Shown: one piece after another, positions 25,804 through 34,857 of the stretch | How positions within the stretch are numbered: the stretch's first letter is position 1 | How the letters are laid out: every line of letters starts with the position of its first letter | NCBI RefSeq assembly: GCF_021283305.1 | Contig: NZ_JAJSOK010000004.1 | Location: 173,304 to 237,303 of the forward strand | Direction: 5' to 3' | Source of the DNA: Pseudonocardia kujensis | GTDB taxonomy: Bacteria; Actinomycetota; Actinomycetes; Mycobacteriales; Pseudonocardiaceae | Length of the DNA: 64,000 bases | Translations under genes and position numbers: made by a program | The notes under the pieces: model-generated | Told to the model about the DNA's origin: nothing | The model's database searches: none | The model's input: the letters and a program-made list of their open reading frames with translations, nothing else

Positions 25804-26865
25804 GTGCCGGTGACCGGCTCCGCGCTGACCCCCCGGTCCGCGTCCGCGCCGCGACGCCGGCCGCTGCCCGGTGACCCGGCCTCGGACGCCGGCCTGCGCG
25901 TCGAGGCCCTCGACGCGGCAGCCGACCGCTACCTCGACGCCGAGCGCGTCGCCAGCACCCGCGAGGCCTACGCCCGGGACTGGGCGGCCTGGGAGGACTA
26001 CACCCGCTGGGCCGGCATCCCGCTGCTCTCCGGCGGCCGCGGTGCCCTCGTCGGCTTCGTGCTCTGGCTCGAGCAGGGCGCGCCCCGGGTCGGGCGGGTG
26101 CCCGGAGCGCCGGCGGCACCCGCCACCATCCGCCGCAAGCTCGCCGGTGCGCTGCACGGGCTCCGCAAGTTCGGCGCGGACGTCGACCCGCGGGGCCCGG
26201 CGGCCGCCCGCGAGGCCCTCACGATCTACCAGAGGCGGCTCGCCGCAGGCGGCGAGCGCCGCGGCCGCGGCCAGGCCCACGCCGTCGACCTGCCGGCGGT
26301 GCTGGCCATGTCGCAGGCCTGCCCCGACTCGCGCCGCGGGCTGCGCGACCGCGCCATGCTCACACTCGGCTTCTACGGCGCGACCCGGGCCAGCGACCAG
26401 GCCCACCTGCTCGTCTCCGACGTGGTCGTCGAGCAGAACGGCGTGGTCCTCGACGTCCGGGTCGGCAAGACGACCGGGCGCAGCGCGCTGCCGCGGCGCC
26501 GCCACCCGCTGCTGTGCCCGCGTTCGGCCTGGCTCGCGTGGCTGCGCGCGGGCGGACACACGGGCGGCCCGGCCTTCCGGCGCATCGACCGGCACGACAC
26601 CGTCCGCGACGAGCCCCTCTCCCCCGACGCCGTCACCGCCGTGATCGCGCGGGCCGGGGAGCGGGCGGGGCTCCCCTACCCGGTCACCTGCCACTCGCTG
26701 CGGGCCGGCTTCGCCACCGAGTCCTACCGCGCCGGTGCGTCGCTGCTCGACATCGCCACCCAGGGCCGTTGGGCGCCGGGCTCGCAGGAGCTGTTCCGCT
26801 ACATCCGCACGGTGGACCAGTGGCGGCACAACGCGGCCGACGGGCTCGACCTCGACCCCGGCTGA
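25804..26865 (+). CDS. Tyrosine recombinase/integrase
   Basis: A 353-residue site-specific recombinase. An N-terminal SAM-like core-binding domain (about 35-130, STREAYARDWAAWEDYTRWA) precedes the catalytic domain. The active-site set is Arg in GATRASDQAHL, Lys in VRVGKTTG, HxxR in CHSLRAGFAT, Trp in GRWAPGS in place of the second His, and the nucleophile Tyr in LFRYIRTVDQW. All are present, so it should be active. It uses a GTG start; no tRNA gene, excisionase or attachment repeat is visible nearby, and base composition matches its surroundings. Confidence 0.88.
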   Translation: MPVTGSALTPRSASAPRRRPLPGDPASDAGLRVEALDAAADRYLDAERVASTREAYARDWAAWEDYTRWAGIPLLSGGRGALVGFVLWLEQGAPRVGRVPGAPAAPATIRRKLAGALHGLRKFGADVDPRGPAAAREALTIYQRRLAAGGERRGRGQAHAVDLPAVLAMSQACPDSRRGLRDRAMLTLGFYGATRASDQAHLLVSDVVVEQNGVVLDVRVGKTTGRSALPRRRHPLLCPRSAWLAWLRAGGHTGGPAFRRIDRHDTVRDEPLSPDAVTAVIARAGERAGLPYPVTCHSLRAGFATESYRAGASLLDIATQGRWAPGSQELFRYIRTVDQWRHNAADGLDLDPG

Positions 26866-27035
26866 GCCGAGCAGGGACGGGACGTTTCGACGGAGCCCAG
26901 CAGCGGGCGCCGGCCGGCTCGGTCGCTCGTCGCGGCGGACTCCGGGCCGAACATCACCCTGCTGCACGCCGACGCCCGGGAGTCCTCGTTCGCGCTGCGC
27001 CGCCGAACCGAACAACCCGGCTGCCGACGCGGGCG

Positions 27036-29345
27036 TCAGGCGCGGCGCAGGCGCTTGAGCGGTTCCGGGAGGTCGGCGGCGTGCACCACCGTGAGGCGCT
27101 GCGTGGCGCGGGTCAGCGCCACGTAGAGGTCGTTCATCCCGCGCGGGCTCTCGGCCAGCACCTCGGCCGGCTCGACGAGGACCACGGCGTCGAACTCCAG
27201 GCCCTTCGACGCGCCGACCGGGAGGACGACGACCGGCGCCTCGAGGTCCTCGGGGTCCTCCGGCGCGGCGTCGCCGAGCACCGCCTCACGCATCTGCGCG
27301 AGCCGCGCGGCCGGCACCAGCACCGCGGTGCGACCCTCGCCCACCGCGCCCTGCTCCTCGGCGACGATCCCGGCGACCACCTCGTCGCTCCCCTCCAGCG
27401 AGCCCGCGGCCACCGGCACGGCCCGCGGCGGCACGCCGGTGCTGCGCACGGACGTCGGCGGGGTCAGGCCGGGGTCGATCGCGGCCAGGACGTCGTCGGC
27501 GACGTCGGCGATCTCGGCCGGCGTCCGGTAGTTCACCGTGAGCTGCTCGAGCTTCCACCGGTTCTGCACGAACGGCGAGAGCACCTGTCCCCAGGTGGAG
27601 GTCCCGGCGATGTCGCCGGTCTGCGCCACGTCGCCCACGATCGTCATCGAGCGGCTGGGCACCCGGCGCATCACCAGCCGCCACGCCATCGCCGAGAGCT
27701 CCTGCGCCTCGTCGACGATCACGTGCCCGTAGGTCCACTCGCGGTCCGCGGCGGCGCGGTCGGCGGTCGACTCGTAGGTCCGTACCTGCATGCGCTCGGC
27801 CAGCCGGTCGGCGTCGACGATGTCCGTGGCCCGCAACAGCTCCGGGTCCAGGTCCTCCTCGAGGTCCAGCACGTCGAGCACGCCCTGGGCGTACTCGACC
27901 TCCTCGCGCAGGGCGGCCTGCTCGGCGGCCCGGGCGGCGGACCCGTCGTCGCCCAGGAGCTCGGCGGCCTCGTCGAGCAGCGGGACATCCGCCGGGGTCC
28001 AGCGCAGCTCGGGCGGCACGTCCGCGCCGGGCGCGGGGCGCTCCAGCAGCGCCCGGTCCTCGGCCGGGATCCGCCGGGCGATCGAGTTGAGCTTGCGCCG
28101 GTCGGCGAACAGGTCGGTGAGCAGCTGCTCCGGGGTGAGCGTGGGCCACAGCGCGTCGAGCTCGCGGGCGACGGCGGCGTCCTCGGCGAGCTCGTCGCGG
28201 ATGTCCTCGACGTCGAGCTTGCCGAGCAGGTTCCGGCCGCCGAGGGTCCGCGCCACCTGCTGCGCGAGCAGCCGCAGCGCCTCGTTGCGGAAAATCCGCT
28301 TGGCCTCGTTGTGCGGCTTGCGCGAGCGTCGGGCGCGCGAGCGGGCCGCGTTGACCAGGTCCCGGTCGATGCGCACCTCCTGCCGCTCGACCACGAGCTC
28401 GATCGGCTTGCGCGGCAGCTGCTGTCGGTCCCGGACGGCCGCGGCGACGACCGCGGCCATGTCGGCGCGGCCCTTCACCTCCGCGGTGCGCGTGTCCTCG
28501 TGCCGGCGGGCGTGCAGGCCCGGGAACAGCTCGGCGGGGGTGGCGAGCACGACCGAGGTCTCGCCCAGCGACGGCAGGACCTGGCCGATGTAGCGCAGGA
28601 AGGTCGGGTTCGGCCCGATCACCAGCACGCCGCGGCGGGCCAGCCGGTCCCGGTGCGTGTAGAGCAGGTAGGCCGCCCGGTGCAGCGCGACCGCGGTCTT
28701 CCCGGTACCCGGCCCGCCCTGCACCACCAGCACACCCGACGGCTTGGACCGGATGATTCGATCTTGTTCTGCCTGGATCGTGGCCACGATGTCGCTCATG
28801 CGGCCCGTACGGGGCTCGACCAAGGCACCCATCAGGGCGGCCTCGCTGGTCAGGCCCGATCCGCTGCCGCCGGCGGCGGCGTCGGCGAGGTCGAGCACCT
28901 CGTCGTCGACGGCGACGACCGAGCGGCCGCGGGTACGCAGGTGCCGGCGGCGCCGCATGCCCTCGGGGTTGGCCGCGGTGGCGGTGTAGAAGGGCTGCGC
29001 CGCGGGGGCGCGCCAGTCCATGAGCAGCGGCTCGTAGTCGTGCTCCTCGTCGAGGAGGCCGAGCCGGCCGATGTAGCGCACCTCGCCGGTCTCCGCGTCG
29101 AGCCGGCCGAACGCCAGGCCGTGCTCGGCGGCCCGCAGCGCGGCGAGCCGGTCGGTGTACATCGCGGCGGCCGCGTCGCGCTCGGTCAGGGCCTGCGGTG
29201 TGCCCACGGTCTCGCCGTGCAGCACGTCGGCCAGCCGGCGCGCGGTGTCCCGGCGGCGCTCGTCGAGCCGCTCGTAGAGCATCGCGACATAGGCGCGCTC
29301 GTGCTCGAGCGGCGTTTCGCCCGTGGCGGGTTCGGAGGTCGGCAC
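27036..29345 (-). CDS. helD: HelD-like RNA polymerase-recycling helicase
   Basis: A 769-residue UvrD/Rep-fold ATPase. The charged N-terminus LEHERAYVAMLYERLDERRR is the coiled coil that HelD inserts into RNA polymerase. Walker A is VVQGGPGTGKTAVALHRAAY, Walker B VIVDEAQELSAMAW, then IVGDVAQTGD and the C-terminal LYVALTRATQRLTVV. HelD releases stalled polymerase from DNA, and some variants give rifamycin resistance (family knowledge). The GTG at 29345 is chosen from the conserved start and a GAAGGA about 11 nt upstream; other starts are possible. It diverges from the SigF-type gene. Confidence 0.9.
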   Translation of the reverse strand: MPTSEPATGETPLEHERAYVAMLYERLDERRRDTARRLADVLHGETVGTPQALTERDAAAAMYTDRLAALRAAEHGLAFGRLDAETGEVRYIGRLGLLDEEHDYEPLLMDWRAPAAQPFYTATAANPEGMRRRRHLRTRGRSVVAVDDEVLDLADAAAGGSGSGLTSEAALMGALVEPRTGRMSDIVATIQAEQDRIIRSKPSGVLVVQGGPGTGKTAVALHRAAYLLYTHRDRLARRGVLVIGPNPTFLRYIGQVLPSLGETSVVLATPAELFPGLHARRHEDTRTAEVKGRADMAAVVAAAVRDRQQLPRKPIELVVERQEVRIDRDLVNAARSRARRSRKPHNEAKRIFRNEALRLLAQQVARTLGGRNLLGKLDVEDIRDELAEDAAVARELDALWPTLTPEQLLTDLFADRRKLNSIARRIPAEDRALLERPAPGADVPPELRWTPADVPLLDEAAELLGDDGSAARAAEQAALREEVEYAQGVLDVLDLEEDLDPELLRATDIVDADRLAERMQVRTYESTADRAAADREWTYGHVIVDEAQELSAMAWRLVMRRVPSRSMTIVGDVAQTGDIAGTSTWGQVLSPFVQNRWKLEQLTVNYRTPAEIADVADDVLAAIDPGLTPPTSVRSTGVPPRAVPVAAGSLEGSDEVVAGIVAEEQGAVGEGRTAVLVPAARLAQMREAVLGDAAPEDPEDLEAPVVVLPVGASKGLEFDAVVLVEPAEVLAESPRGMNDLYVALTRATQRLTVVHAADLPEPLKRLRRA

Positions 29346-29535
29346 CTGCTCAGATGTCCTTCGCGGGAGTGACGGATCGGCCGGTCCTCCCGGTCGTCCC
29401 TCGATCTGTCGGCATGGGACGCGCGTGCGGCGCGGCCGACGTCCTCGTCGTCCCTCGTCGCCCGGCAGCGCGGCAGTCCAACCTACCAGCGATCTCGCGC
29501 GGCCTCCGCCCGCATTTCCCCGGCCGGGTGGCCGC

Positions 29536-29562
29536 GTTTGAAGGATCGGGGCCGTCGGGTAG
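29536..29562 (+). promoter_or_regulatory. SigF/SigB-type promoter upstream of the SigF-type gene
   Basis: GTTT (29536-29539), 17 bp, GGGTAG (29557-29562) matches the actinobacterial SigF consensus GTTT-N15-17-GGGTA. The start codon of the sigma factor is 45 bp further. This suggests that the sigma factor drives its own gene. Confidence 0.6.
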
Positions 29563-29607
29563 ATCCCTGCGTGGCGTCGCACATCGCAGACCGTTCCCCG
29601 GGGCGTC

Positions 29608-30414
29608 GTGGCTGACCGGGACCCGCGTTCCGCGCAGGCCCCCGCCCCGAACGGGCAGGGGTCGGACTCGGAGTACGCGCACCTCGCCCCGCTGTTCGAG
29701 AAGTTCGTGGCGCTCCCCGCCGACCATCCCGACCGCGACGCGCTGCGCGCCGAGCTGGTCACCGGCCACCTCCCCGTCGTCCAGCACATCGCCCGCCGTT
29801 TCGCCAACCGCGGCGAGCCCGTCGACGACCTGGAGCAGGCCGGCACCGTCGGGCTCATCAACGCCGTGGACCGGTTCGAGCCGGACCGCGGGGTCGACTT
29901 CCTCTCCTACGCGATCCCGACCATCACCGGCGAGGTCCGCCGGCACTTCCGCGACCGCACCTGGGCGATGCGGGTGCCCCGCCGGCTCAAGGAGATGCAG
30001 AGCTCCATCAACGGCGCGATCGGGCCGCTGTCCCAGGAGCTGGGCCGTGCGCCGAAGCCGTCGGAGATCGCCGAGCGGCTCGGGCTCTCGGCCGAGGAGG
30101 TCCTGGAGGGGCTCGACGCCCAGCAGGCCTACCGCGGCCCGTCGCTCGACGAGCTGGTGGCCGGCGCCGACTCCCCGCTCGCCGACACCCTCGGCGAGGC
30201 CGACGCCGAGCTGGACAAGGTCGAGTACCGGCAGACCCTGGCGCCCCTGCTCGACGAGCTGCCGCAGCGCGAGCGCACGATCCTGGTGCTGCGCTTCTTC
30301 GGCAACAAGACCCAGACGCAGATCGCCGACCAGATCGGGATCTCCCAGATGCACGTCTCCCGGTTGCTGGCCCGCACGCTCGCCCAGCTGCGGCAGCGCC
30401 TGGGCGAGGAATGA
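29608..30414 (+). CDS. sigF: SigF/SigB/SigG-subfamily sigma factor
   Basis: A 268-residue alternative sigma factor. Region 2 covers HLPVVQHIARRFANRGEPVDDLEQAGTV in pieces, with FLSYAIPTITGEVRRHFRD for -10 recognition. Region 3 includes PKPSEIAERLGLSAEEVLEGL. Region 4 is LPQRERTILVLRFFGNKTQT, with recognition helix ADQIGISQMHVSRLLART. The GTG at 29608 has a weak ribosome site. These factors usually sit beside an RsbW-type anti-sigma gene; none is adjacent here. A SigF-type promoter lies upstream. Confidence 0.92.
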   Translation: MADRDPRSAQAPAPNGQGSDSEYAHLAPLFEKFVALPADHPDRDALRAELVTGHLPVVQHIARRFANRGEPVDDLEQAGTVGLINAVDRFEPDRGVDFLSYAIPTITGEVRRHFRDRTWAMRVPRRLKEMQSSINGAIGPLSQELGRAPKPSEIAERLGLSAEEVLEGLDAQQAYRGPSLDELVAGADSPLADTLGEADAELDKVEYRQTLAPLLDELPQRERTILVLRFFGNKTQTQIADQIGISQMHVSRLLARTLAQLRQRLGEE

Positions 30415-30460
30415 CCGTGGAACGACCGTGGAACGACCGAGGCGTGCGCCGGGGTGCGGC

Positions 30461-31594
30461 TCAGCCCGTGACGAGCCGCACCACGGCCCGCTCCACCGCG
30501 GCCCGGCTGTGGTCGTCGGTGAGGTCGGGGACCTCCAGCCGCTGCAGGGCGACCAGCACGGTGCGCCCTTCCTCGAACCGCTCGACCACGCGCGGGTCCA
30601 CGTAGGAGTTCTTGGCGACGGTCGGGGTGTTGCCGAGGTGGTCGGACACCGTGGTGATCGCGCGGCGCACCATCCGGGCCCGCGCCCGCTCGGCCGACGG
30701 CACCCGGCCCTCCTCGGCCACCGCCCCGGCCAGGGTCACCGCGGCGAGCACGGTGGCGTTCCAGGTGCGCAGGTCCTTGCAGGTGAACTGCTCCCCCGCC
30801 AGCTCCTTCACGGCGGTGTTGAGGTCCTCCGAGCGCACGTCGTGCCAACTCGACCGGCCGGTGCGGTAGGCCAGCAGGTCCTCGCCGCCGCCCTTGCGCC
30901 GCAGCAGCCCGTTGACCAGCCGGTGCAGCAGCGGGTCGCGCAGGTCCAGCTTGCGCGGCACCCCGCCCTTCGCCGGGTAGTCGAAGTGGATCAGGCCCCG
31001 GCGCAGCGACACGTGGTCGCGGCGCAGGGTGGCGAGCCCGAACGTGCCGGAGTCGTCGTGGTCGTCGCCGTCGTGCCCACAACCGGCGGAGCCGGTTCCG
31101 TCGGCACAGTTGTCGGAGCCGTCGTCGCCGCAGCTCGGGGCATACTGTTCGCCCCCGGCACGGAACACACCGATGTCGAGCATCCGCACGGCCCCGGCCA
31201 GCACCCGCTCGCGGTGCAGCCCGCTGTCCTCCAGCCGCGTGGTGATCTCGCCGCGGATGTCGGCCAGCCGGCGGCCGAGGGAGAGCACGCGGTCGTGCTT
31301 CTCCTCGTCGCGGGCGCGACGCCAGTCGTCGTGGTAGCGGTACTGGCGGCGGCCTGCGTCGTCCGTCCCGACGGCCTGGATGTGACCGCGGGGGTCGGGC
31401 GCGATCCAGACGTCGCGCCACGCCGGCGGGATGACCAGGCTCTTGATCCGCGCGATCTCCGCGCGGTCGTCGATCCGGTCGCCGTCCGGCCCGAGGAAGA
31501 CCCAGCCCCGGCCGGAGCGGCGCCGCCCGTACCCCGGCGCGGCGGGGTCGGAGCGGACGAGCCCGGCAGGGGGATCGACTGCTGCTGCGGTCAC
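30461..31594 (-). CDS. DNA topoisomerase IB with Cys/His/Asp-rich insertion
   Basis: A 377-residue poxvirus/bacterial-type topoisomerase that nicks one strand and relaxes supercoils. The catalytic Tyr is Y332 in KNSYVDPRV; other active-site residues appear in MLDIGVFRAGGEQYA, FDYPAKGGVPRK and CKDLRTWNATV. Between GEQYA and TFGLATL, where the family normally has only a few residues (NEEYAxxNGSFGLTTL), about 30 extra residues (153-182) carry three Cys, two His and nine Asp. This could be a metal-binding loop near the active site. It uses a GTG start at 31594 and converges with the sigF gene. Confidence 0.9.
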   Translation of the reverse strand: MTAAAVDPPAGLVRSDPAAPGYGRRRSGRGWVFLGPDGDRIDDRAEIARIKSLVIPPAWRDVWIAPDPRGHIQAVGTDDAGRRQYRYHDDWRRARDEEKHDRVLSLGRRLADIRGEITTRLEDSGLHRERVLAGAVRMLDIGVFRAGGEQYAPSCGDDGSDNCADGTGSAGCGHDGDDHDDSGTFGLATLRRDHVSLRRGLIHFDYPAKGGVPRKLDLRDPLLHRLVNGLLRRKGGGEDLLAYRTGRSSWHDVRSEDLNTAVKELAGEQFTCKDLRTWNATVLAAVTLAGAVAEEGRVPSAERARARMVRRAITTVSDHLGNTPTVAKNSYVDPRVVERFEEGRTVLVALQRLEVPDLTDDHSRAAVERAVVRLVTG

Positions 31595-31661
31595 GGCCGG
31601 GAGGTACCCCGGCCGCCCTTCCGCAATCCCCCGGACGATCGGTTCCGGCGTACCGGCCGGG

Positions 31662-34022
31662 TCAGCCGCCGTGGTGCCGCTGGCGCGGGGCGCGGCCGTA
31701 CGGCTGCTCCACCGGGTCCACCGTCGGCGGCGACGGCAGCGGACGCACCTGCGGGTCCTCGGCGAGCGCGACCGGCTCGCCGTGGTGGCGCAGCCGCATG
31801 GGCGGGCCGCTGACGAGGCGGTACTCGACGTCGTCCTGCGTGATCGTGACCCGGATGTGCCGCCCCTGCCAGCGCAGCCCGAACGAGATCCGGCTCAGCG
31901 CGGCCGGCAGCACCGGGGCGAAGGCCAGCCCGGTCGCGTCGCACGTCATGCCGCCGAGCCCGGTGGTGATCGCCACCCAGGTCCCGGCCATCGACGCGAT
32001 GTGCATGCCGTGGTCGGTGTTGCCGGCCAGGTTGTTGAGGTCGATCAGCGCGGCCTCGGCCAGGTAGTCGTAGGCCAGGTCCAGGTGCCCCGTGCGCGCG
32101 GCGACCATGGACTGCGTGCAGGCCGACAGCGACGAGTCCCGCACCGTGATCGCCTCGTAGTAGGCGAAGTTGCGGCGCATCTGCTCCGGCGGGAACGCGT
32201 CGGGCCGCAGCTGCATCGCCAGCACGAGGTCGGCCTGCTTGATCACCTGCTTGCGGTACAGGTCGAAGTACGGGTAGTGCAGCAGCAGCGGGTAGGTGTC
32301 GGCCGGGGTGTTCTCGAAGTCCCAGATCTTGTGCTTCGTGAAGCCCTCGGACTGCGGGTGCACGCGCAGCTCGTCGTCGAACGGGATGCGCATCGACGAC
32401 GCCGCGTCGCGCCAGCTGGCCATCTCCTCGGAGTTCACGCCCAGCTTGGCCGCGCTGCGCGGGTGCTTCGCGGCGACCTCGGCGGCGTAGCGCAGGTTCA
32501 GCTGCGCCATGAGGTTCGTGTAGACGTTGTTGTCCACGATGGCCGAGTACTCGTCCGGTCCGGTCACGCCGTCGATCCGGAACTCGCCCGCCGAGTCGTG
32601 GTGCCCCAGCGAGCGCCACAGCCGCGCCGTCGCGACCAGGATCTCCAGGCCGACCTCCAGCTCGAACTGGGTGTCACCGGTCGCGGCGACGTGCCGGCGG
32701 ACGGCGTCGGCGATGTCGGCGTTGATGTGGAAGGCCGCGGTACCGGCGGGCCAGTAGCCCGAGCACTCCTCGCCGCGGATGGTGCGCCACGGGAATGCGG
32801 CGCCGTCGAGGCCGAGCTGCTGGGCGCGCTCGAAGGCCTTGGGCAGGATCGACTGCCGCCAGCGCAGGGCGTCCGCCGCGGCGTCGGGCGCCAGGAAGGA
32901 CAGCACCTGCAGGCAGAAGGTCTCGGTGTCCCAGAAGGTGTGGCCGTCGTAGCCGTCCGCGGTGAGGCCCTTGGCGGAGATGCACCGGCGCTCGGCGCGG
33001 GCACCTGCCTGCAGCACGTGGAACGTGGCCAGCCGGACCGCCTGCTGGAGCTCCGCGTCGCCGTCGATCTCGACGTCGGCGGTCTCCCAGAAGTCCTCGA
33101 GGTACTCGGCCTGCTCCCGGAGCAGCCCCTCCCAGCCGGTGTAGCGGGCCGCGGCCAGGGCGGCGCGGACCTGGTCGTAGACCGCGGGCAGGCTGCGCTG
33201 CGACGACCAGCCGTAGGACAGGTACTTGACGATCTTCAGCGTCTCGCCGGGCTTGACCCGGCCGATGATCGTGGTGCTGCCGGCGTCCTCGGTCGCGTCC
33301 GAGGTGATCTTGATGCCCTCGGGCCCGTGCACCTCGTGGTCCATCGCGGCGGCGACGCGCAGGCCGGACCTGCGGGTGCTGTGCACGAGCGTGGCGCCGG
33401 CCTCGTCGGCGCGGTGCATCTCGGACTCGAGCGCGTTGGTGAGCGCGGCCTCCAGGCGCGGGTCGTCCGCGCCCCGGGTGGGCAGCTGCTCGTTGGCCAC
33501 CAGCTCGGACTGCACGACGAGCAGCGCCGGCTCGTCGAGCACCTCGACCTCGTAGCAGATGGCGGCGATCGCGCGCTGGGTCAGCGACACCAGCCGCGTG
33601 CTGTGCACCCGCACCACGCGCCCGGCCGGGGACTCCCACTCGACCTCGCGGGTCAGCGTGCCCGCGCGCAGGTCGAGCACCCGCTCGTGCCGGCGGAGCT
33701 TGCCGTAGCGCAGGTCGAACGGCTCGTCGTCGACCAGCAGCCGGATCAGCTTGCCGTTGGTGACGTTGATGATGGTCTGCCCGGACTCCGGGTAGCCGTA
33801 GCCGCCCTCGGCGTAGGGCAGCGGCCGGACCTCGTAGAACGAGTTCAGGTAGGTCCCGGGCAGGTGGTGCGGATCGCCCTCGTCGAGGTTGCCGCGCAGC
33901 CCGATGTGGCCGTTGGACAGGGCGAAGACGGACTCCGTCTGGCCCATCGCGGCGATGTCGAGAGAGGGCTCGCGCACGACCCAGGGCTCGACCGCGAACG
34001 TGCGGCCCGCGTCCGGCTTCAC
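31662..34022 (-). CDS. Glycoside hydrolase family 65 phosphorylase (trehalose/maltose type)
   Basis: A 786-residue inverting phosphorylase that splits an alpha-glucoside with phosphate to give beta-glucose-1-phosphate. The N-terminal beta-sandwich begins [20 protein letters not shown]. The (alpha/alpha)6 barrel contains [12 protein letters not shown] and the catalytic acid Glu in [16 protein letters not shown]; the phosphate/sugar region is [11 protein letters not shown]. It resembles mycobacterial Rv3401 from memory. The GTG at 34022 is preferred to the one at 34025 because GGAGGA is 6 nt away. It overlaps the pgmB stop by 4 bp, and the two enzymes act in sequence. Confidence 0.9.
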   Translation of the reverse strand: MKPDAGRTFAVEPWVVREPSLDIAAMGQTESVFALSNGHIGLRGNLDEGDPHHLPGTYLNSFYEVRPLPYAEGGYGYPESGQTIINVTNGKLIRLLVDDEPFDLRYGKLRRHERVLDLRAGTLTREVEWESPAGRVVRVHSTRLVSLTQRAIAAICYEVEVLDEPALLVVQSELVANEQLPTRGADDPRLEAALTNALESEMHRADEAGATLVHSTRRSGLRVAAAMDHEVHGPEGIKITSDATEDAGSTTIIGRVKPGETLKIVKYLSYGWSSQRSLPAVYDQVRAALAAARYTGWEGLLREQAEYLEDFWETADVEIDGDAELQQAVRLATFHVLQAGARAERRCISAKGLTADGYDGHTFWDTETFCLQVLSFLAPDAAADALRWRQSILPKAFERAQQLGLDGAAFPWRTIRGEECSGYWPAGTAAFHINADIADAVRRHVAATGDTQFELEVGLEILVATARLWRSLGHHDSAGEFRIDGVTGPDEYSAIVDNNVYTNLMAQLNLRYAAEVAAKHPRSAAKLGVNSEEMASWRDAASSMRIPFDDELRVHPQSEGFTKHKIWDFENTPADTYPLLLHYPYFDLYRKQVIKQADLVLAMQLRPDAFPPEQMRRNFAYYEAITVRDSSLSACTQSMVAARTGHLDLAYDYLAEAALIDLNNLAGNTDHGMHIASMAGTWVAITTGLGGMTCDATGLAFAPVLPAALSRISFGLRWQGRHIRVTITQDDVEYRLVSGPPMRLRHHGEPVALAEDPQVRPLPSPPTVDPVEQPYGRAPRQRHHGG

Positions 34023-34756
34023 CACTGCTCCTCCAACAGCTCGGAGAGGTCGGACACCACGAGGTCGGCGCCGTGCTCGCGCAGCTTGTCCGCGTGCCCG
34101 AGCCGGTCGACGCCGACGACCCGGCCGAACCCGCCGGCCCGGCCCGCCTCGACGCCGGCCAGCGCGTCCTCGTAGACCACGGCGGCCGCGACCGGGACGT
34201 CCAGGTCCTGCGCCGCGGCGAGGAAGGTGTCGGGCTTCGGCTTGCCCGGCAGGTGACGCTCGCGCGCGACCACGCCGTCGACCCGGTGGTCGATGAGTTC
34301 GGACAGACCCGCCACGTCGAGCACCTGCTCGGCGTTGGCCGACGACGACACCACCGCCACCTTCAGGCCCGCCTTGCGCACGGCCTCCAGGTACGGCCGC
34401 GAGGCCGGGTAGACGTCGACGCCCTTCTCCTGCAGCACCACCTGCACCAGGTCGTTCTTGCGGGTGGACAGGCCCCAGAGCGTCTCGGCCTCGGGCGGGT
34501 CGTCCGGGGTGCCCTCGGGCAGCGTGATCCCGCGGGAGGCGAGGAAGCTGCGGGTGCCCTCCAGCCGCGGCTTCCCGTCGACGTACGGACCGTAGTCGGC
34601 CGCGACGTCGAAGGGCCGGTAGCCCGGGCCCTCCCGCTTCTGCAGGAACTCGTCGAACATCGTCTTCCACGACGCCGCGTGCACGCTGGCGGTGTCGGTG
34701 AGCACACCGTCGAGGTCGAACAGGCAGGCGCGGGCGCCCTCGGGAAGGCCGAGCAT
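34019..34756 (-). CDS. pgmB: Beta-phosphoglucomutase (HAD superfamily)
   Basis: A 245-residue HAD phosphotransferase converting beta-glucose-1-phosphate to glucose-6-phosphate. The nucleophile motif is [20 protein letters not shown], where the first Asp is phosphorylated and the second is the acid/base. Motif II Ser is in [12 protein letters not shown], motif III Lys in [11 protein letters not shown] and motif IV in [13 protein letters not shown]. The cap domain lies at about 17-115. It precedes the GH65 gene with a 4-bp overlap, so the phosphorylase product passes straight into glycolysis or to F420-dependent G6P oxidation by fgd. Confidence 0.92.
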   Translation of the reverse strand: MLGLPEGARACLFDLDGVLTDTASVHAASWKTMFDEFLQKREGPGYRPFDVAADYGPYVDGKPRLEGTRSFLASRGITLPEGTPDDPPEAETLWGLSTRKNDLVQVVLQEKGVDVYPASRPYLEAVRKAGLKVAVVSSSANAEQVLDVAGLSELIDHRVDGVVARERHLPGKPKPDTFLAAAQDLDVPVAAAVVYEDALAGVEAGRAGGFGRVVGVDRLGHADKLREHGADLVVSDLSELLEEQW

Positions 34757-34857
34757 GCGCGCACCGTAGCGTCCCGCTGATCGTCGCCGCAGACCGACGC
34801 CGTCACGTCACACCGGCACCTCGCAGGTTGTCACCTGCCGTTCACACAGGAGGGTGT

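Noticed and set aside
34823..34838. Hairpin GCAGGT-TGTC-ACCTGC between the ligase/kinase fusion and pgmB
   Set aside because: Only a 6-bp stem without T-run or conservation evidence; too weak to call as terminator or operator.
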